The position numbers and the translations under genes were made by a program. A DNA stretch of 64,000 bases, taken from NCBI GenBank assembly GCA_020161575.1, contig JAIUNR010000001.1:186001-250000 (forward strand). The letters are read 5' to 3'. Source of the DNA: Pseudomonadota bacterium. GTDB lineage: Bacteria; Pseudomonadota; Alphaproteobacteria; Rhizobiales; Beijerinckiaceae. This document shows, piece after piece, positions 16,190 through 25,867 of this stretch. Below the pieces are notes generated by a model that had not been told where the DNA came from, ran no database searches, and saw only the letters and a list, made by a program, of their open reading frames with translations. The number at the start of each line of letters is the position of its first letter. Position 1 is the first letter of the stretch.

Positions 16190-16729
16190 TCAGGGATCGA
16201 GGCGGATGATGCGCGCGGCGATGGCCCGCGCCATCACCATCGTCGGGACCGAGGCGACATAGCCTGGCGCCCCGGCCGGAACCCAGACGCGCGCGAAACG
16301 CAGCAATTGCGTATCAAGCATAACGGGGATCCGGTTGAGATGCGGCATGGGCGGAATCGCCTCGTTCACATAGCCGGCGCAGCGCAAGGCGAAATCCGCA
16401 TCCGCGCGGTGCAGGTTTTCTCCGACGATCTGGCTGATGAAGCGCTCGTTGACCTGCGACGCGCCGGAATGAAACAGCAGGAACGGCTTCTTGGTGTTCT
16501 TGCTGCGGAACAGCACCGGCACCACGATGAAATTGACATCGCAATCGCAGGCCTCGGCGATTTCCTCGGTCGTCGTGGCCTCCGGGGGGAGATGCTTGAG
16601 CGTGAAGGGCAGCGCAGCGCGGGTCATGGCGTCAAGAACGCGCCGCACCGCCGCCGGAGCAAGGGCAGGGTCCGCGCCCGGCGGGAATTCACTATCGTGA
16701 AGCGAGTCGATCTGCTGCGCGCTGGCCAC
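16190..16729 (-). CDS. YbaK/ProX-type aminoacyl-tRNA deacylase
   Basis: A 179-residue member of the YbaK/EbsC editing family that hydrolyses mischarged tRNA. The family core is visible as TTTEEIAEACDCDVNFIVVP, then KKPFLLFHSGASQVNERF and the FALRCAGYVNEAIPPMPH stretch. N-terminal residues 1-30 are variable. Its stop codon abuts the stop of the flavoprotein gene (convergent, no gap; TGATCA serves both). Substrate amino acid cannot be told from sequence. Confidence 0.85.
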   Translation of the reverse strand: MASAQQIDSLHDSEFPPGADPALAPAAVRRVLDAMTRAALPFTLKHLPPEATTTEEIAEACDCDVNFIVVPVLFRSKNTKKPFLLFHSGASQVNERFISQIVGENLHRADADFALRCAGYVNEAIPPMPHLNRIPVMLDTQLLRFARVWVPAGAPGYVASVPTMVMARAIAARIIRLDP

Positions 16730-16773
16730 GTTCTGTGCCTTTTCCGATAAGGCCTGAACTTGCCAAAGCTTGG

Positions 16774-17688
16774 TTAAGAAACTCCTTGCGTCAGCGCCAT
16801 CTCGCTCAATGCGCCGATGCCATTGCCATCGGCCAGAAGGCCGCGGCGCTGGATATGAAGCCGGCGGGTTTCCGGCATGATCTCGATAAGGTGGTATTCC
16901 GCCCGATGATGGGGCGTGCCCGGCACCGCCGAAGCCGACGCCACACCGAGAATCGGAATGTCGCCGCCCTTCGCGGGCAGTTTGGCAAGCGAGTGGCGGT
17001 GATTATGGCCGTGCAGCACCAGTTCAGCCCCATGCTCGGCCAGAAGCCGTGTCAGAGATTTGGCATCCGTCAGTCCGCGACCGAATTTCGCTCCGGCAGC
17101 GAGCGGTGGATGATGGATCATCACCACGCGGAACAAGCCTTGCCTGCGTGTTTCATCGAGGAGTTCGCCCAGCTTCGCACGCTGCGCGCGTCCCACACGC
17201 CCGGTTGCGAAGAAGGGTAGGGTCGGCACGCCGGAATTGACTCCGATCAACGCGACTGCGCCTCGACGGCGCAGATAGGGAAACGTCACCTCCCGGGAGC
17301 TGTCGCCGAGCATGAAGGGCGAGAAAACGCGGCGCATCGCAGGCAGCGATTCGCGGATATAGGCGTCGTGATTACCCGGCACGATCGAGACATCCGCAGC
17401 ATCGCCCAGAAGGCGGGTCATGGCGAGCGCCTGAGGGAATTCGGGCTCATAGCCGACATTGACGAGATCGCCGGTGAGCGCGACATGATGGGGCGCATGT
17501 GCGGCGACATCGGCGAAAAGCGCGGCGAGCACATCCATGTTGTGGATGTTCGCGCGCGCCTTGTGCCAGTTCAGCGCGCCTGTGAGGCGCTTGTTGAGGA
17601 GGCGCCGGAAGGGTATGCGCGGCAGCGGGCCGATATGGGGGTCGGAAAGGTGAGCGAGCAGGAAAGTCACGTGCCGGGCCCCGGTCAT
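16774..17688 (-). CDS. Calcineurin-like metallophosphoesterase
   Basis: A 304-residue phosphoesterase with the complete dimetal motif set: LSDPHIG, LTGDLVNVG, VPGNHDAY, MIHHPPL, and LHGHNHRH. No signal peptide, so cytoplasmic; substrate unknown (cyclic nucleotide-, UDP-diacylglucosamine- or phospholipid-type roles occur in the family). It is divergent from the Nudix gene; the starts are only about 40 bp apart. Confidence 0.9.
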   Translation of the reverse strand: MTGARHVTFLLAHLSDPHIGPLPRIPFRRLLNKRLTGALNWHKARANIHNMDVLAALFADVAAHAPHHVALTGDLVNVGYEPEFPQALAMTRLLGDAADVSIVPGNHDAYIRESLPAMRRVFSPFMLGDSSREVTFPYLRRRGAVALIGVNSGVPTLPFFATGRVGRAQRAKLGELLDETRRQGLFRVVMIHHPPLAAGAKFGRGLTDAKSLTRLLAEHGAELVLHGHNHRHSLAKLPAKGGDIPILGVASASAVPGTPHHRAEYHLIEIMPETRRLHIQRRGLLADGNGIGALSEMALTQGVS

Positions 17689-17730
17689 GCCGCCTTGAGA
17701 GATGAGGCGTCTTCCCTCTCGCGCGCAGGC

Positions 17731-18234
17731 GTGGATGCGTCAAGCCGCAATCGCGGCGAAACGGCAGGCCTGCGCTGGTATCACCGGCTGTTGCGCAGGG
17801 GCATTCATCGCTGGTTCTGGCTTACCCGCGGCATGACATTGGGTGTACGCGCGGCGGTGCTCGATGGCGAGGGGCGCGTTTTTCTCGTCCGTCACAGCTA
17901 CATTCCGGGCTGGCATCTGCCGGGGGGTGGCGTGGAGCGCGGGCAACATCTGCGCGCGGCTTTGGAGGCGGAACTGCGCGAGGAGGGCAACATCCTGCTC
18001 GAGGGCGAACCGCACCTTTTCGCGGTCTATCACAACAAGATCGCGGCACCACGCGATCATGTCGCGCTCTATGTCGTGCGGCATTTTCGCCAGAGCGCCC
18101 CGCGTCTTCGGGATCGCGAGATCGTGGAGGCAGGGTTTTTCTCGCTCGGGGCGCTGCCGGAGGGCACGACGCCGGCGACAAGGCGGCGGCTCGCGGAAAT
18201 CATGGATGGCCGCACACCCGATCCATGCTGGTGA
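17731..18234 (+). CDS. Nudix hydrolase with atypical Nudix box
   Basis: About 167 residues starting at GTG 17731 (TTG 17695 is an alternative; neither has a strong ribosome-binding site). The protein has GMTLGVRAAVLDGEGRVFLVRHSYIPGWHLPGGGVERGQ, divided here as a normal Nudix lead-in. The Nudix box then reads G-x5-Q-x7-AELREEGNI instead of G-x5-E-x7-REUxEExGU: the first Glu is Gln and the Arg is Ala, while the EE pair is kept. Activity or substrate may therefore differ from canonical members. Encoded next to a GNAT acetyltransferase. Confidence 0.8.
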   Translation: MDASSRNRGETAGLRWYHRLLRRGIHRWFWLTRGMTLGVRAAVLDGEGRVFLVRHSYIPGWHLPGGGVERGQHLRAALEAELREEGNILLEGEPHLFAVYHNKIAAPRDHVALYVVRHFRQSAPRLRDREIVEAGFFSLGALPEGTTPATRRRLAEIMDGRTPDPCW

Positions 18235-18280
18235 AACGCCAAGGCTTGACATCGCGCGGATTTGGCGACGTTTTCAGCTT

Positions 18281-18787
18281 ATGAGCGAACTCCAGTTTTC
18301 CATCGATCCGCAGCAACCGCAGGATATCGATGCCGTCGAACGTCTTCACGCCCGCGCGTTCGGGCCGGGGCGTTATGCCCGAACCGCGTTCCGCATCCGC
18401 GAGCAGGCGGGCGAGGCGGGCGGCCCGGCCTTCGTCGCCCGCGTCGGCTCGCTGCTGGTTGCGGCGGTCCAGCTGACGCCGGTGACGATCGGCGGCACGG
18501 TGCGCGGCTTCATGCTGGGTCCGTTGACCGTGGATCCGTCCTTCGAGGGGAAGGGAATCGGTCGCGCCCTGCTCGACCATTGCGCCGAGGCGGTACGCGC
18601 CGCCAACCGGCCGATCATCGTGCTGGTGGGGGATGAACCCTATTATGCGCGTGTCGGCTACCGGCGGGTGCCGCCGGGACGCATCACCCTGCCGGGCCCG
18701 GTGGATCCGATGCGGCTGCTCGCGCTCGAAATCGTGCCAGAAACGCTCAAGACCCTCTCGGGCGAGGTGCGCGGCGATCCGGGTTGA
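18281..18787 (+). CDS. GNAT-family N-acetyltransferase
   Basis: A 168-residue acetyltransferase of the YhbS-like group. The acetyl-CoA loop motif is GKGIGRALLDHCAEAV; before it LGPLTVDPSFEG and after it VLVGDEPYYARVGYRRV, both typical. The ATG at 18281 is preceded about 30 bp upstream by a TTGACA (18246-18251), though the -10 is weak. The acceptor substrate is unknown. Its stop is 14 bp from the convergent membrane-protein gene. Confidence 0.85.
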   Translation: MSELQFSIDPQQPQDIDAVERLHARAFGPGRYARTAFRIREQAGEAGGPAFVARVGSLLVAAVQLTPVTIGGTVRGFMLGPLTVDPSFEGKGIGRALLDHCAEAVRAANRPIIVLVGDEPYYARVGYRRVPPGRITLPGPVDPMRLLALEIVPETLKTLSGEVRGDPG

Positions 18788-18801
18788 TCATTCGCGGTTG
18801 A

Positions 18802-20901
18802 TCAGGCCCGCTTGCGTCCAAGCCGTCCTTCCGCCAGCCAGGTGCCGATGAGCGGGAGCAGAAGCAGCAACAGCCCCAGCAGCCCCAGACCAAAAGGCGT
18901 GATGGAAAGCCCCTTGAGCACGGAGGCTTCCGTGGGCTTGAGCCCGATATAATCCGGCCCCGAAAAGACGGATCCGGTGCGGATATCGGCGAGGCGCGGT
19001 ACCTCCACATTGCCGTTCGCCGCCATCCGGCGGACCCCGCCGCCCGTTGCTTCCGCCACGGGACGCAAGGCTTCGAGCGTGCTGACCACTTGCCGGAACT
19101 CGCGGGGATTGGCTTGACCGGCATTGACGAAGGCGACGAGATTTCCGTTGCGCGCGCGGTAAAGCCCGGCGCGGCGAATGGCCATTTCCGCGCGCCACAG
19201 GCCCGGCTCAGCCTCGAATGGCGTCAGAGGCAGGGTCTCGCCGCCCGGTTCCGTGACCGAGAAATCGCCCGGCGCACCGCCGATCGTGCGTCGTTCGATG
19301 ACGATCCGGTTGCCTGAAATCGCCATGCGCAGGGCTTCTTCTTCGAGCTCAGGCTCTTTCATCAGCCAGTGGGAAAGGCGGCGCAGCAGGTCGAGATAGG
19401 GGCCACCCCCGGCATAGCCGCGTGCCCAGAGCCAGACATGATCGGAGAGGAAAAGCCCCACGCGCCCTTTGCCCTCCCGGCGAAGTTCGAGCAGCGGCAA
19501 TCCGTCGACGCCGCTCATCAGGCTCTGGCCGGCGCGCGGCCGCGCGGCGATCTGCCGGAACCATGGCGCCCATTGCGCGGTGCCCGGTGCGGCACCGGCG
19601 CCATCGAGATTGCTGGTCACTGGGTGGCGCCGGCCGAGATCGGTCACCTCGGCGCGATAGGCGCGCTCCAGGATCGAGCCCGTAGGCTCCGCTGGCATGA
19701 TCTCGCGCAAAGGCGTTGAGAGCAGCCCGCCGCGCGCGACGATTTCCGGCCCCACCGCGAAAAGGATCGCACCGCCGTCGCGCACATAGGAGACCATGTT
19801 CTCGAAATAGAGGGTCGGCAGGAAGGTCTGATTCGAGTAGCGATCGAAGATGATGAGGTTGAAATCGTTGATCTTTGTGACGAAAAGGTCGCGCGTGGGA
19901 AAGGCGATGAGCGAGAGTTCGTTGGTCGGGGTGTTGTCCTGCTTCTCGGGCGGGCGCAGGATCGTGAAATGAACCAGCTCCACATTGGGATCGGCCTTGA
20001 GCAGGTTGCGCCAGGTGCGCTCGCCCGCATGGGGCTCGCCTGAAACCAGCAGCACGTTGAGTTTCTCACGCACGCCTTCAACGGGCAACGCGATGAGATT
20101 GTTGAGCGGCGTCAGCTCTCCCGGAAGAGTTTCGATCTGGAGCTCGAAAAGATTGAGCCCCGCCCGGTCGAGCTTCAGTGCGATCTGGATCGGCTGACCG
20201 GCGCGCACGGTCTCGCTGGCCAGCGTCTCGCCGTCGCGGCGGATCGAAAGCCGTGCGGGCCCGCCATTGCCGCCCTGATCCTCGATGCGGATGGTCGCCA
20301 TGACCTCCTTGCCGACAATGCCGAAGCGAGGCGCCTCGACAAGCTCGATCCGGCGGTCGAATTCGTTGGCTCGCCCCGTGATCAGCGCGTGGAACGGCGC
20401 CGAGAAGCCGAGGCGCGCGAGATCGGCGGGAATATCATGCGCCTGCCCGTCCGTGAGGGCGATCACCCCGGCGAGGCGATCGGGCGGAACATCGCGCAAG
20501 GCGATCGCCAGCGCGTCGAACAGGCGCGTCCCGTCTCCCGCGCCATCGCGGTCGAATACATCGATCACGCGCAGTTCGGTATTGGGGCGTTGGCGCAGGC
20601 GCGCGGCAAGGGTGGAGAGCGCGGCTTCCGTTTCCGCCATCCGCGTGCCGATCCCCTGTGAACCGGAGCGATCAACCAGCAAGGCGACGATATCGCTCAA
20701 CCGCTCGCGCTTCTCGCTGACAAGGCGCGGATCCGTGAGCGCTGCGAGTCCGAGGAAGAGCGCGCCGAGGCGTATCCACGCGCCACGCCGCTTCTGCCGG
20801 ACAAGATACCCGCCGAGTGCGAGCGCGATCAGCGCGAGCGCCGCCAGGAATGGCCAGGGCAGCAGGGGAGAGAAATCGACAAACAGCCTGTCCGCGTTCA
20901 T
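18802..20901 (-). CDS. Membrane protein of the MoxR/DUF58/DUF4159 cluster (VWA/glutamine-amidotransferase-like)
   Basis: A 699-residue protein with two N-terminal membrane helices (residues about 13-50), a large extracytoplasmic part and a C-terminal helix (GLGLLGLLLLLLPLIGTWLAEG). Residues about 70-190 (IVALLVDRSGSQ ... GVIALTDGQAHD) look like a von Willebrand A-type fold with a DxSGS-type MIDAS; a segment around FNLIIFDRYSNQTFLPTLYFEN and GGAILFAVGP is amidotransferase-like. It overlaps the DUF4159 gene (ATGA) and is last in the leftward operon. Likely part of a MoxR-linked envelope or stress complex; precise function unknown. Confidence 0.8.
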   Translation of the reverse strand: MNADRLFVDFSPLLPWPFLAALALIALALGGYLVRQKRRGAWIRLGALFLGLAALTDPRLVSEKRERLSDIVALLVDRSGSQGIGTRMAETEAALSTLAARLRQRPNTELRVIDVFDRDGAGDGTRLFDALAIALRDVPPDRLAGVIALTDGQAHDIPADLARLGFSAPFHALITGRANEFDRRIELVEAPRFGIVGKEVMATIRIEDQGGNGGPARLSIRRDGETLASETVRAGQPIQIALKLDRAGLNLFELQIETLPGELTPLNNLIALPVEGVREKLNVLLVSGEPHAGERTWRNLLKADPNVELVHFTILRPPEKQDNTPTNELSLIAFPTRDLFVTKINDFNLIIFDRYSNQTFLPTLYFENMVSYVRDGGAILFAVGPEIVARGGLLSTPLREIMPAEPTGSILERAYRAEVTDLGRRHPVTSNLDGAGAAPGTAQWAPWFRQIAARPRAGQSLMSGVDGLPLLELRREGKGRVGLFLSDHVWLWARGYAGGGPYLDLLRRLSHWLMKEPELEEEALRMAISGNRIVIERRTIGGAPGDFSVTEPGGETLPLTPFEAEPGLWRAEMAIRRAGLYRARNGNLVAFVNAGQANPREFRQVVSTLEALRPVAEATGGGVRRMAANGNVEVPRLADIRTGSVFSGPDYIGLKPTEASVLKGLSITPFGLGLLGLLLLLLPLIGTWLAEGRLGRKRA

Positions 20902-23687
20902 TGCCCGAGCCTTTCGAGCAGGGCGGGCACATGCACCTGATCCGCCTTGTAATTGCCGGTCATCACATACATCACGATATTGACACCCGTGCGGAACGCC
21001 ATTTCGCGCTGACGCGGCTCACCCGGCACCAGCGGGTAAAGCGGATTGCCGAGCCGGTCGAGCGCCCAGGCGCTTGCGAGGTCATTCGAGGTGATGATGA
21101 TTGGTGAAACGCGGTCGCCCGCCCGAGCCGGGACTTTGGCATCGCTGGCCCCCGCAAGGGTTTCGACCCAGGTATCGCCCGCTGCATAACGCCCGACGAA
21201 GCGTTCAAGCAGATAGAAGGTTTTCGTCAGCACGTGATCGCTTGGGACAGGTTCGAGCGCGGGTAGATCGAGCGCGGAAAGCATCGCGCGCAGAGCGCGG
21301 GTCTCTGCCGTGGGCTGGCCGCCGGGGCGCTGGATGAAGGCATCGCGCGTGTCGAACAGCACGGTGCCGCCTTGCTTCATGAAGCTGTCTATGGCGCGGA
21401 TCGCCTGCTCGGATGGGCGTGACTGACCCAGAACGACGGGCCAGTAGATCATCGAATAGAAGACCAGCTCGTCGCGCGCGGGGTCGAGGCCGATCGGCTC
21501 GTCGAGATGGAGCGAGGTGCGCTGGCTCAGCATCCGGCCGAGGCCCTGCAGCCCGGCGCGGCTGGTTTCATCGACCTTCTGGTCGCCGGTGAGGATATAG
21601 GCGAGGCGGGGACGCAGGCTCGAGCGGATATCCTCGGGGCGGATTGAACGCAGATCGAGCGGTTCGGCCCTCGCCGCAGGGGCAATTTGCGCAAGCAGGG
21701 CAAGGCCGAGCAGGAGGGCTGCCGTGCTCTGCGCCGGTCGCCGGAGCGAGGCCAATGTACCGCCGATGAGGATCATCGCCAGCGCGTCGGCGAGGAAGAG
21801 CAGGACCGCAGCCACCATCAGCGCGGGGCGGAAGTCGATCACGCGCGGATTGGCCAGCGGCATTGGTGTGTGCCCGGCATAGGAGATCGGCTCGAAAGCG
21901 CTCGCCGGCGTGACGGCGTTGACGGCGAAGCCGGTTTCGGGTGGACCGTAGAAACCCGGCGGGTGATCACGGGTTGCCGGCTCCGAGAACCGCTGATCGA
22001 CCGGGCGAGCCTCCGCCGAGGCAGGGCCGAGCTGGCCGAATCCGTCGAGCGTGAGGCGCGGCGCGATTTTCGTCGTAACAGAGGCACCTCCGGCGGCCTG
22101 CGTGCCCGCCGGCCCCTTGGCGATCGTGAGCACACGCCGGAGCATATCCACGAACAGGCCGGAAAGCGGCAGGTTCGACCAGCTCGTATCCGCAGTGACG
22201 TGGAACAGGACGAGATGGCCCTTGCCGAGCATTTTGCCGGTCACGAGCGGTGTGCCGTCCTCCAGTATAGCCCAGCTCGCGCGGACAAGCTCGGAATCCG
22301 GTTCTGCCAGCACCTGACGCTCGACCCGCATATCCTTTGCTGGCGCCAGTGTCGCGAAAGGGGACGCCTCGGGGAAGGGGCCGAGTGCGCGCGGTTTGTC
22401 CCATGACAGCGCGCCGCCGAGAATGCGCCCGCCCCGGCGCAGGCGCACGGGAAGAAGGTCGTCTCCCGCTGCGGCGAGTCCCGGTCCGGCGAAGCGGATC
22501 AGCACCCCGCCATTCTCCACGAACCGGGCGACATGCGCCCCGGTTTCGCCGCCGATCGTGCCGATATCCGCGAGGACGAGCACATCCGGGCGATCCTCCA
22601 GCGCCTGCCGGATCGGATCCTTGGCGCCGGGGGGCGGTTCGCGCAGATCGCCATAGGGCGCGAGGGCCCGGGCAAGGAAATAGCGCGCGGAGACCAGCGG
22701 CTGCGCGGTATCGGTGGTCTCTCCCGAAATGAGCGCGACCCGCCGCCGCCGATTGGCGCCATCTACCAGATGAACCGCGCCGGCATGGTTCGCTTCCGCG
22801 ATTTCGAGCCGGTTGATGTCGTTGGCGATCTCGAGCGGAAGCGCGAGCCGTGCGCGCGTTTCGCGCGCATCCTGCGCGAAAGTCGCGGTTGCTTCGCCGA
22901 GCAGGCGGCCTTTCTCGTCGAGCGCGCGGATCAGGGAGGGCGCCCCGGCAGCGCCCGTGCCTGCGCGGCGGAGCAGCGCCTCCACCCCTTGCGCGTTCTG
23001 TGCCAGGCCGACCAAGGCCGTGGTCGGGGTGTCGTTCTGGGCGTAGATGTCGAGCCGCTCGCCCCCGCGCGCGAGGAAGGCGGCGATGCTGTCCTTCTCG
23101 CCCTCGCGGGTGATTCCGTCGCTGATCCAGACCAATCGGGCGCCGGCATGGCTCGAAAGCAGCGCGATGGCCGTGTCGAAGGCAGGCTGACGATCGACGA
23201 AGTAAGGGCGCGGCCGCAGCGGCTGAAGACGGGTCATCACCTGCCGGATCGGCTCGGGCGATAGAACCGGACGCTGTTCTCCGGCGGCAAGGAGAATGAC
23301 CGGGCGCTCCGGGCGGTCGTTCATGAGGCGGGCGGCACGCTCGAGACGCGCCTGCCAGTCACGCGCGGCGGCCCAGCCATCATCAAGGAGCAGGATGAGC
23401 GGGCCACTTCCTTCATGCGCTGCCGCCGGGTGCATGTCGGGCTCGAAACGGGGGCCGGCGAGGGCAAGGATGAGCGCGGCGGCGGCTGCAAGGCGGAGCA
23501 GCATCAGCCACCACGGTGTGCGGCGCGGTTCGCGCTCGGAGCCCAGAAGATCCGCGACCAGCGGCAAGGTCGGCAGCGGCAGGCGACGCGGTGGCGGCGG
23601 TGTCACGCGCAGGAGGAACCACAGCAGCGGCAAGGCCAGCAGGGCGAGCAGCGCGAGCGGGGCGGCGAAACCGAGACCGGCGATCAT
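20898..23687 (-). CDS. DUF4159 protein with BatA-type N-terminal membrane domain
   Basis: A 929-residue protein. The N-terminus (residues 1-80) has the two helices of the aerotolerance BatA N-terminal family (LALLALLALPLLWFLLRVTP, then RRTPWWLMLLRLAAAAALILALAGP). A VWA-like region follows but its MIDAS is degenerate (LLLDDGWAAARD). A further helix pair lies near residue 640-680, and the C-terminal 230 residues form DUF4159 (RPRLAYILTGDQKVDETSRAG, FVFYSMIYWPV-like, FMKQGGTVLFDTRDAF). Start and stop overlap both neighbours, indicating tight coupling with DUF58 and the 699-residue protein. Confidence 0.87.
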   Translation of the reverse strand: MIAGLGFAAPLALLALLALPLLWFLLRVTPPPPRRLPLPTLPLVADLLGSEREPRRTPWWLMLLRLAAAAALILALAGPRFEPDMHPAAAHEGSGPLILLLDDGWAAARDWQARLERAARLMNDRPERPVILLAAGEQRPVLSPEPIRQVMTRLQPLRPRPYFVDRQPAFDTAIALLSSHAGARLVWISDGITREGEKDSIAAFLARGGERLDIYAQNDTPTTALVGLAQNAQGVEALLRRAGTGAAGAPSLIRALDEKGRLLGEATATFAQDARETRARLALPLEIANDINRLEIAEANHAGAVHLVDGANRRRRVALISGETTDTAQPLVSARYFLARALAPYGDLREPPPGAKDPIRQALEDRPDVLVLADIGTIGGETGAHVARFVENGGVLIRFAGPGLAAAGDDLLPVRLRRGGRILGGALSWDKPRALGPFPEASPFATLAPAKDMRVERQVLAEPDSELVRASWAILEDGTPLVTGKMLGKGHLVLFHVTADTSWSNLPLSGLFVDMLRRVLTIAKGPAGTQAAGGASVTTKIAPRLTLDGFGQLGPASAEARPVDQRFSEPATRDHPPGFYGPPETGFAVNAVTPASAFEPISYAGHTPMPLANPRVIDFRPALMVAAVLLFLADALAMILIGGTLASLRRPAQSTAALLLGLALLAQIAPAARAEPLDLRSIRPEDIRSSLRPRLAYILTGDQKVDETSRAGLQGLGRMLSQRTSLHLDEPIGLDPARDELVFYSMIYWPVVLGQSRPSEQAIRAIDSFMKQGGTVLFDTRDAFIQRPGGQPTAETRALRAMLSALDLPALEPVPSDHVLTKTFYLLERFVGRYAAGDTWVETLAGASDAKVPARAGDRVSPIIITSNDLASAWALDRLGNPLYPLVPGEPRQREMAFRTGVNIVMYVMTGNYKADQVHVPALLERLGQ

Positions 23688-24628
23688 GGCGTGGCCCCCA
23701 GGGAGGAATGCGCGGCTGGCATCTGCCCGCCGATCATGCCCGCCAGCGCGAGCAGGGTCTCGGAGGCGGGGCGATGGGTGAGGTGTTTGACGAAACCGAA
23801 GCCATGGCGCAGGGCGGCGCGGCGTAGCTCCTCGTTTACGGCGGCGATCCGCTCGCGATAGCGGGCCGCGAGATCACGTGCTTCGCCGACCCGCCAGGTC
23901 TGGGGGGATTCGGGCGTCTCGAACTCGATCTCGCCCGTGAAGGGGAACTCCTCCTCCACGGGGTCGCGGATCAGCACCACGCTCGCGAGGAGCCCCCGCT
24001 CGGCGATCGCGGCGAGGCGCGCCTCGAATTCATCCGGGCGCATGATGAAATCGGAGATCAGCACGAGGTGATCGCGGCGTCTGAGCCGGGTGATATCCGG
24101 CATCGGCATCCTCGCAGCTTCCGGCAGCCGCAACATTGCTTCCGCAAGGCGCAGGACGATGTTCCGCGAGGCCATGGGCGCCGTCACACCCGCAAGGCCG
24201 GTGCGCTCGCCGGCATGCACGAGCAGGTCGCCGAGTGCCAGCGCGATCAGGATGGCGCGGTCACGTTTGGCGCGTGACGCAACGCGGGAGGTGAAATTCA
24301 TCGAGGGGGAGAAATCCACCCAGAGCCAATGCGTCGAAGCGCTCTCCCATTCGCGCTCGCGCACGAAAAGGCGTTCCTCGCGCGCGGAACGGCGCCAGTC
24401 GATGCGGGCGACGGATTCGCCGACGCCAAAGGGGCGGAATTCCCAGAATTCCTCGCCTGGCCCGGCCCGGCGGCGGCCATGGATGCCGAGCTGGAGCTGC
24501 GCCGCGACATTGCGCGCTTCCACCACGAGATGCGGCAGGATCTCCGAAAGCCGCGCGGCCTCGCCCGCGAGTCCCGCCGGGAGGGCAGGGCCGAGGCCGG
24601 GAACGAGGCTGGCATCCGGTTGCGCCAT
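23684..24628 (-). CDS. DUF58 domain protein
   Basis: A 314-residue protein with the DUF58 core GPGEEFWEFRPFGVGESVARIDWRRSAREERLFVREREWE and a VWA-like remainder (HWLWVDFSPSMNF with a DxSxS-like motif). Such proteins act with MoxR ATPases in several bacteria. The ATG at 24628 (MAQPDASLVPG) is chosen because a longer frame from 24688 would overlap moxR by about 50 bp. It starts 7 bp after the moxR stop and overlaps the DUF4159 gene by 4 bp. Confidence 0.88.
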   Translation of the reverse strand: MAQPDASLVPGLGPALPAGLAGEAARLSEILPHLVVEARNVAAQLQLGIHGRRRAGPGEEFWEFRPFGVGESVARIDWRRSAREERLFVREREWESASTHWLWVDFSPSMNFTSRVASRAKRDRAILIALALGDLLVHAGERTGLAGVTAPMASRNIVLRLAEAMLRLPEAARMPMPDITRLRRRDHLVLISDFIMRPDEFEARLAAIAERGLLASVVLIRDPVEEEFPFTGEIEFETPESPQTWRVGEARDLAARYRERIAAVNEELRRAALRHGFGFVKHLTHRPASETLLALAGMIGGQMPAAHSSLGATP

Positions 24629-24635
24629 GGCGGGC

Positions 24636-25649
24636 TCAGCGGTAGCGCGCGACGAGGGCGGCGATGATGGAGCCGATCGTCTCGCCATCCGCGCGGGCGG
24701 CGAAACTCAGCGCCATGCGATGCTTGAGCACCGGCTCGGCAAGCGCGACCAGATCGTCGAGCGAGGGCGAGAGCCGTCCGTCGAGCAGGGCGCGGGCGCG
24801 GATCGCGAGCATGAGCGCCTGGCTTGCGCGCGGGCCCGGCCCCCAGGCGAGCTTGCCGGCAAGCGGTGTGCCGGGCAGGGGGCGTGCCGAACGCACGAGA
24901 TCGAGGATAGCCTCTACAATCGCTTCCCCCACAGGCAGGCGGCGCACGAGCTGCTGCGCCTCCATGATGCCTTGGGGCGTGAATACGGCGGAGACGGCGC
25001 CAGCCTCGCTGCCCGTGGTTTCGATGAGGATCCGGCGCTCGGCATCGCGATCGGGGTAATCGACGTTGATTTCGAGGAGGAACCGGTCAAGCTGTGCCTC
25101 GGGCAGCGGGTAGGTACCTTCCTGCTCGATCGGGTTCTGCGTCGCCAGGACATGGAAGGGGCGGGGCAAATCGTGGCGCTGCCCGGCGATGGTCACGAAG
25201 CCTTCCTGCATCGCCTGGAGCAGGGCGGATTGCGTGCGTGGGCTCGCGCGATTGATTTCGTCCGCCATCAGCAATTCGGCGAAGACGGGGCCGCGCACGA
25301 AACGGAAGGCGCGCTTGCCGGGGCTGGGTTCGTCGAGGATTTCGCTGCCGAGAATGTCCGAAGGCATCAGATCAGGCGTGAACTGCACGCGGCGGGCATC
25401 AAGCCCCAGCACGTGCCCCATCGTCTCGACGAGTTTCGTTTTCGCGAGGCCTGGCACGCCGACGAGCAGGGCATGACCGCCCGCCAGCACGGTGACGAGC
25501 GCACGCTCGATCACCTCTTCCTGGCCGAAGATCGCCTTGCCGATTTCCGCGCGGGCCTTGGCAAGGCGGGTGGCGATGTCCTCGGCCTGTCGCACGAAAC
25601 CGGCGGTTTTATCGGCTTCGTGCGAGGGGTTTGTTTTGAGATCAAGCAT
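24636..25649 (-). CDS. MoxR-family AAA+ ATPase
   Basis: A 337-residue AAA+ chaperone-like ATPase. Walker A is GVPGLAKTKL, Walker B LLMADEINRASP, followed by QEGTYPLPEAQLDRFLLEI (sensor and arginine-finger region), all typical MoxR motifs. The ATG at 25649 has GAGAGGGTAGG upstream; the reading frame continues to 25796 without better start. It heads a four-gene operon moxR-DUF58-DUF4159-699-residue protein. MoxR proteins remodel VWA-domain partners, fitting the two VWA-like proteins downstream. Confidence 0.93.
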   Translation of the reverse strand: MLDLKTNPSHEADKTAGFVRQAEDIATRLAKARAEIGKAIFGQEEVIERALVTVLAGGHALLVGVPGLAKTKLVETMGHVLGLDARRVQFTPDLMPSDILGSEILDEPSPGKRAFRFVRGPVFAELLMADEINRASPRTQSALLQAMQEGFVTIAGQRHDLPRPFHVLATQNPIEQEGTYPLPEAQLDRFLLEINVDYPDRDAERRILIETTGSEAGAVSAVFTPQGIMEAQQLVRRLPVGEAIVEAILDLVRSARPLPGTPLAGKLAWGPGPRASQALMLAIRARALLDGRLSPSLDDLVALAEPVLKHRMALSFAARADGETIGSIIAALVARYR

Positions 25650-25867
25650 CCTACCCTCTCCGGCGATTCGCGCTCTGTCGCGCTTACCTTGCCAAATTGT
25701 CGCGCGGCGCGCATCCCGGCAATGGGGGTTGGCGCTCCGGTAGCCGATACACGCACAAGTTTTCGTGTTCCCGCCGACAGTCGAAGGGCCAATCATGGCT
25801 TTGCGAGGGCGGAGGCGGGTGCTTCCCTTGCCGCCCGGCCGGCGCTAGATGTCGGTGCGAGGGAGCC

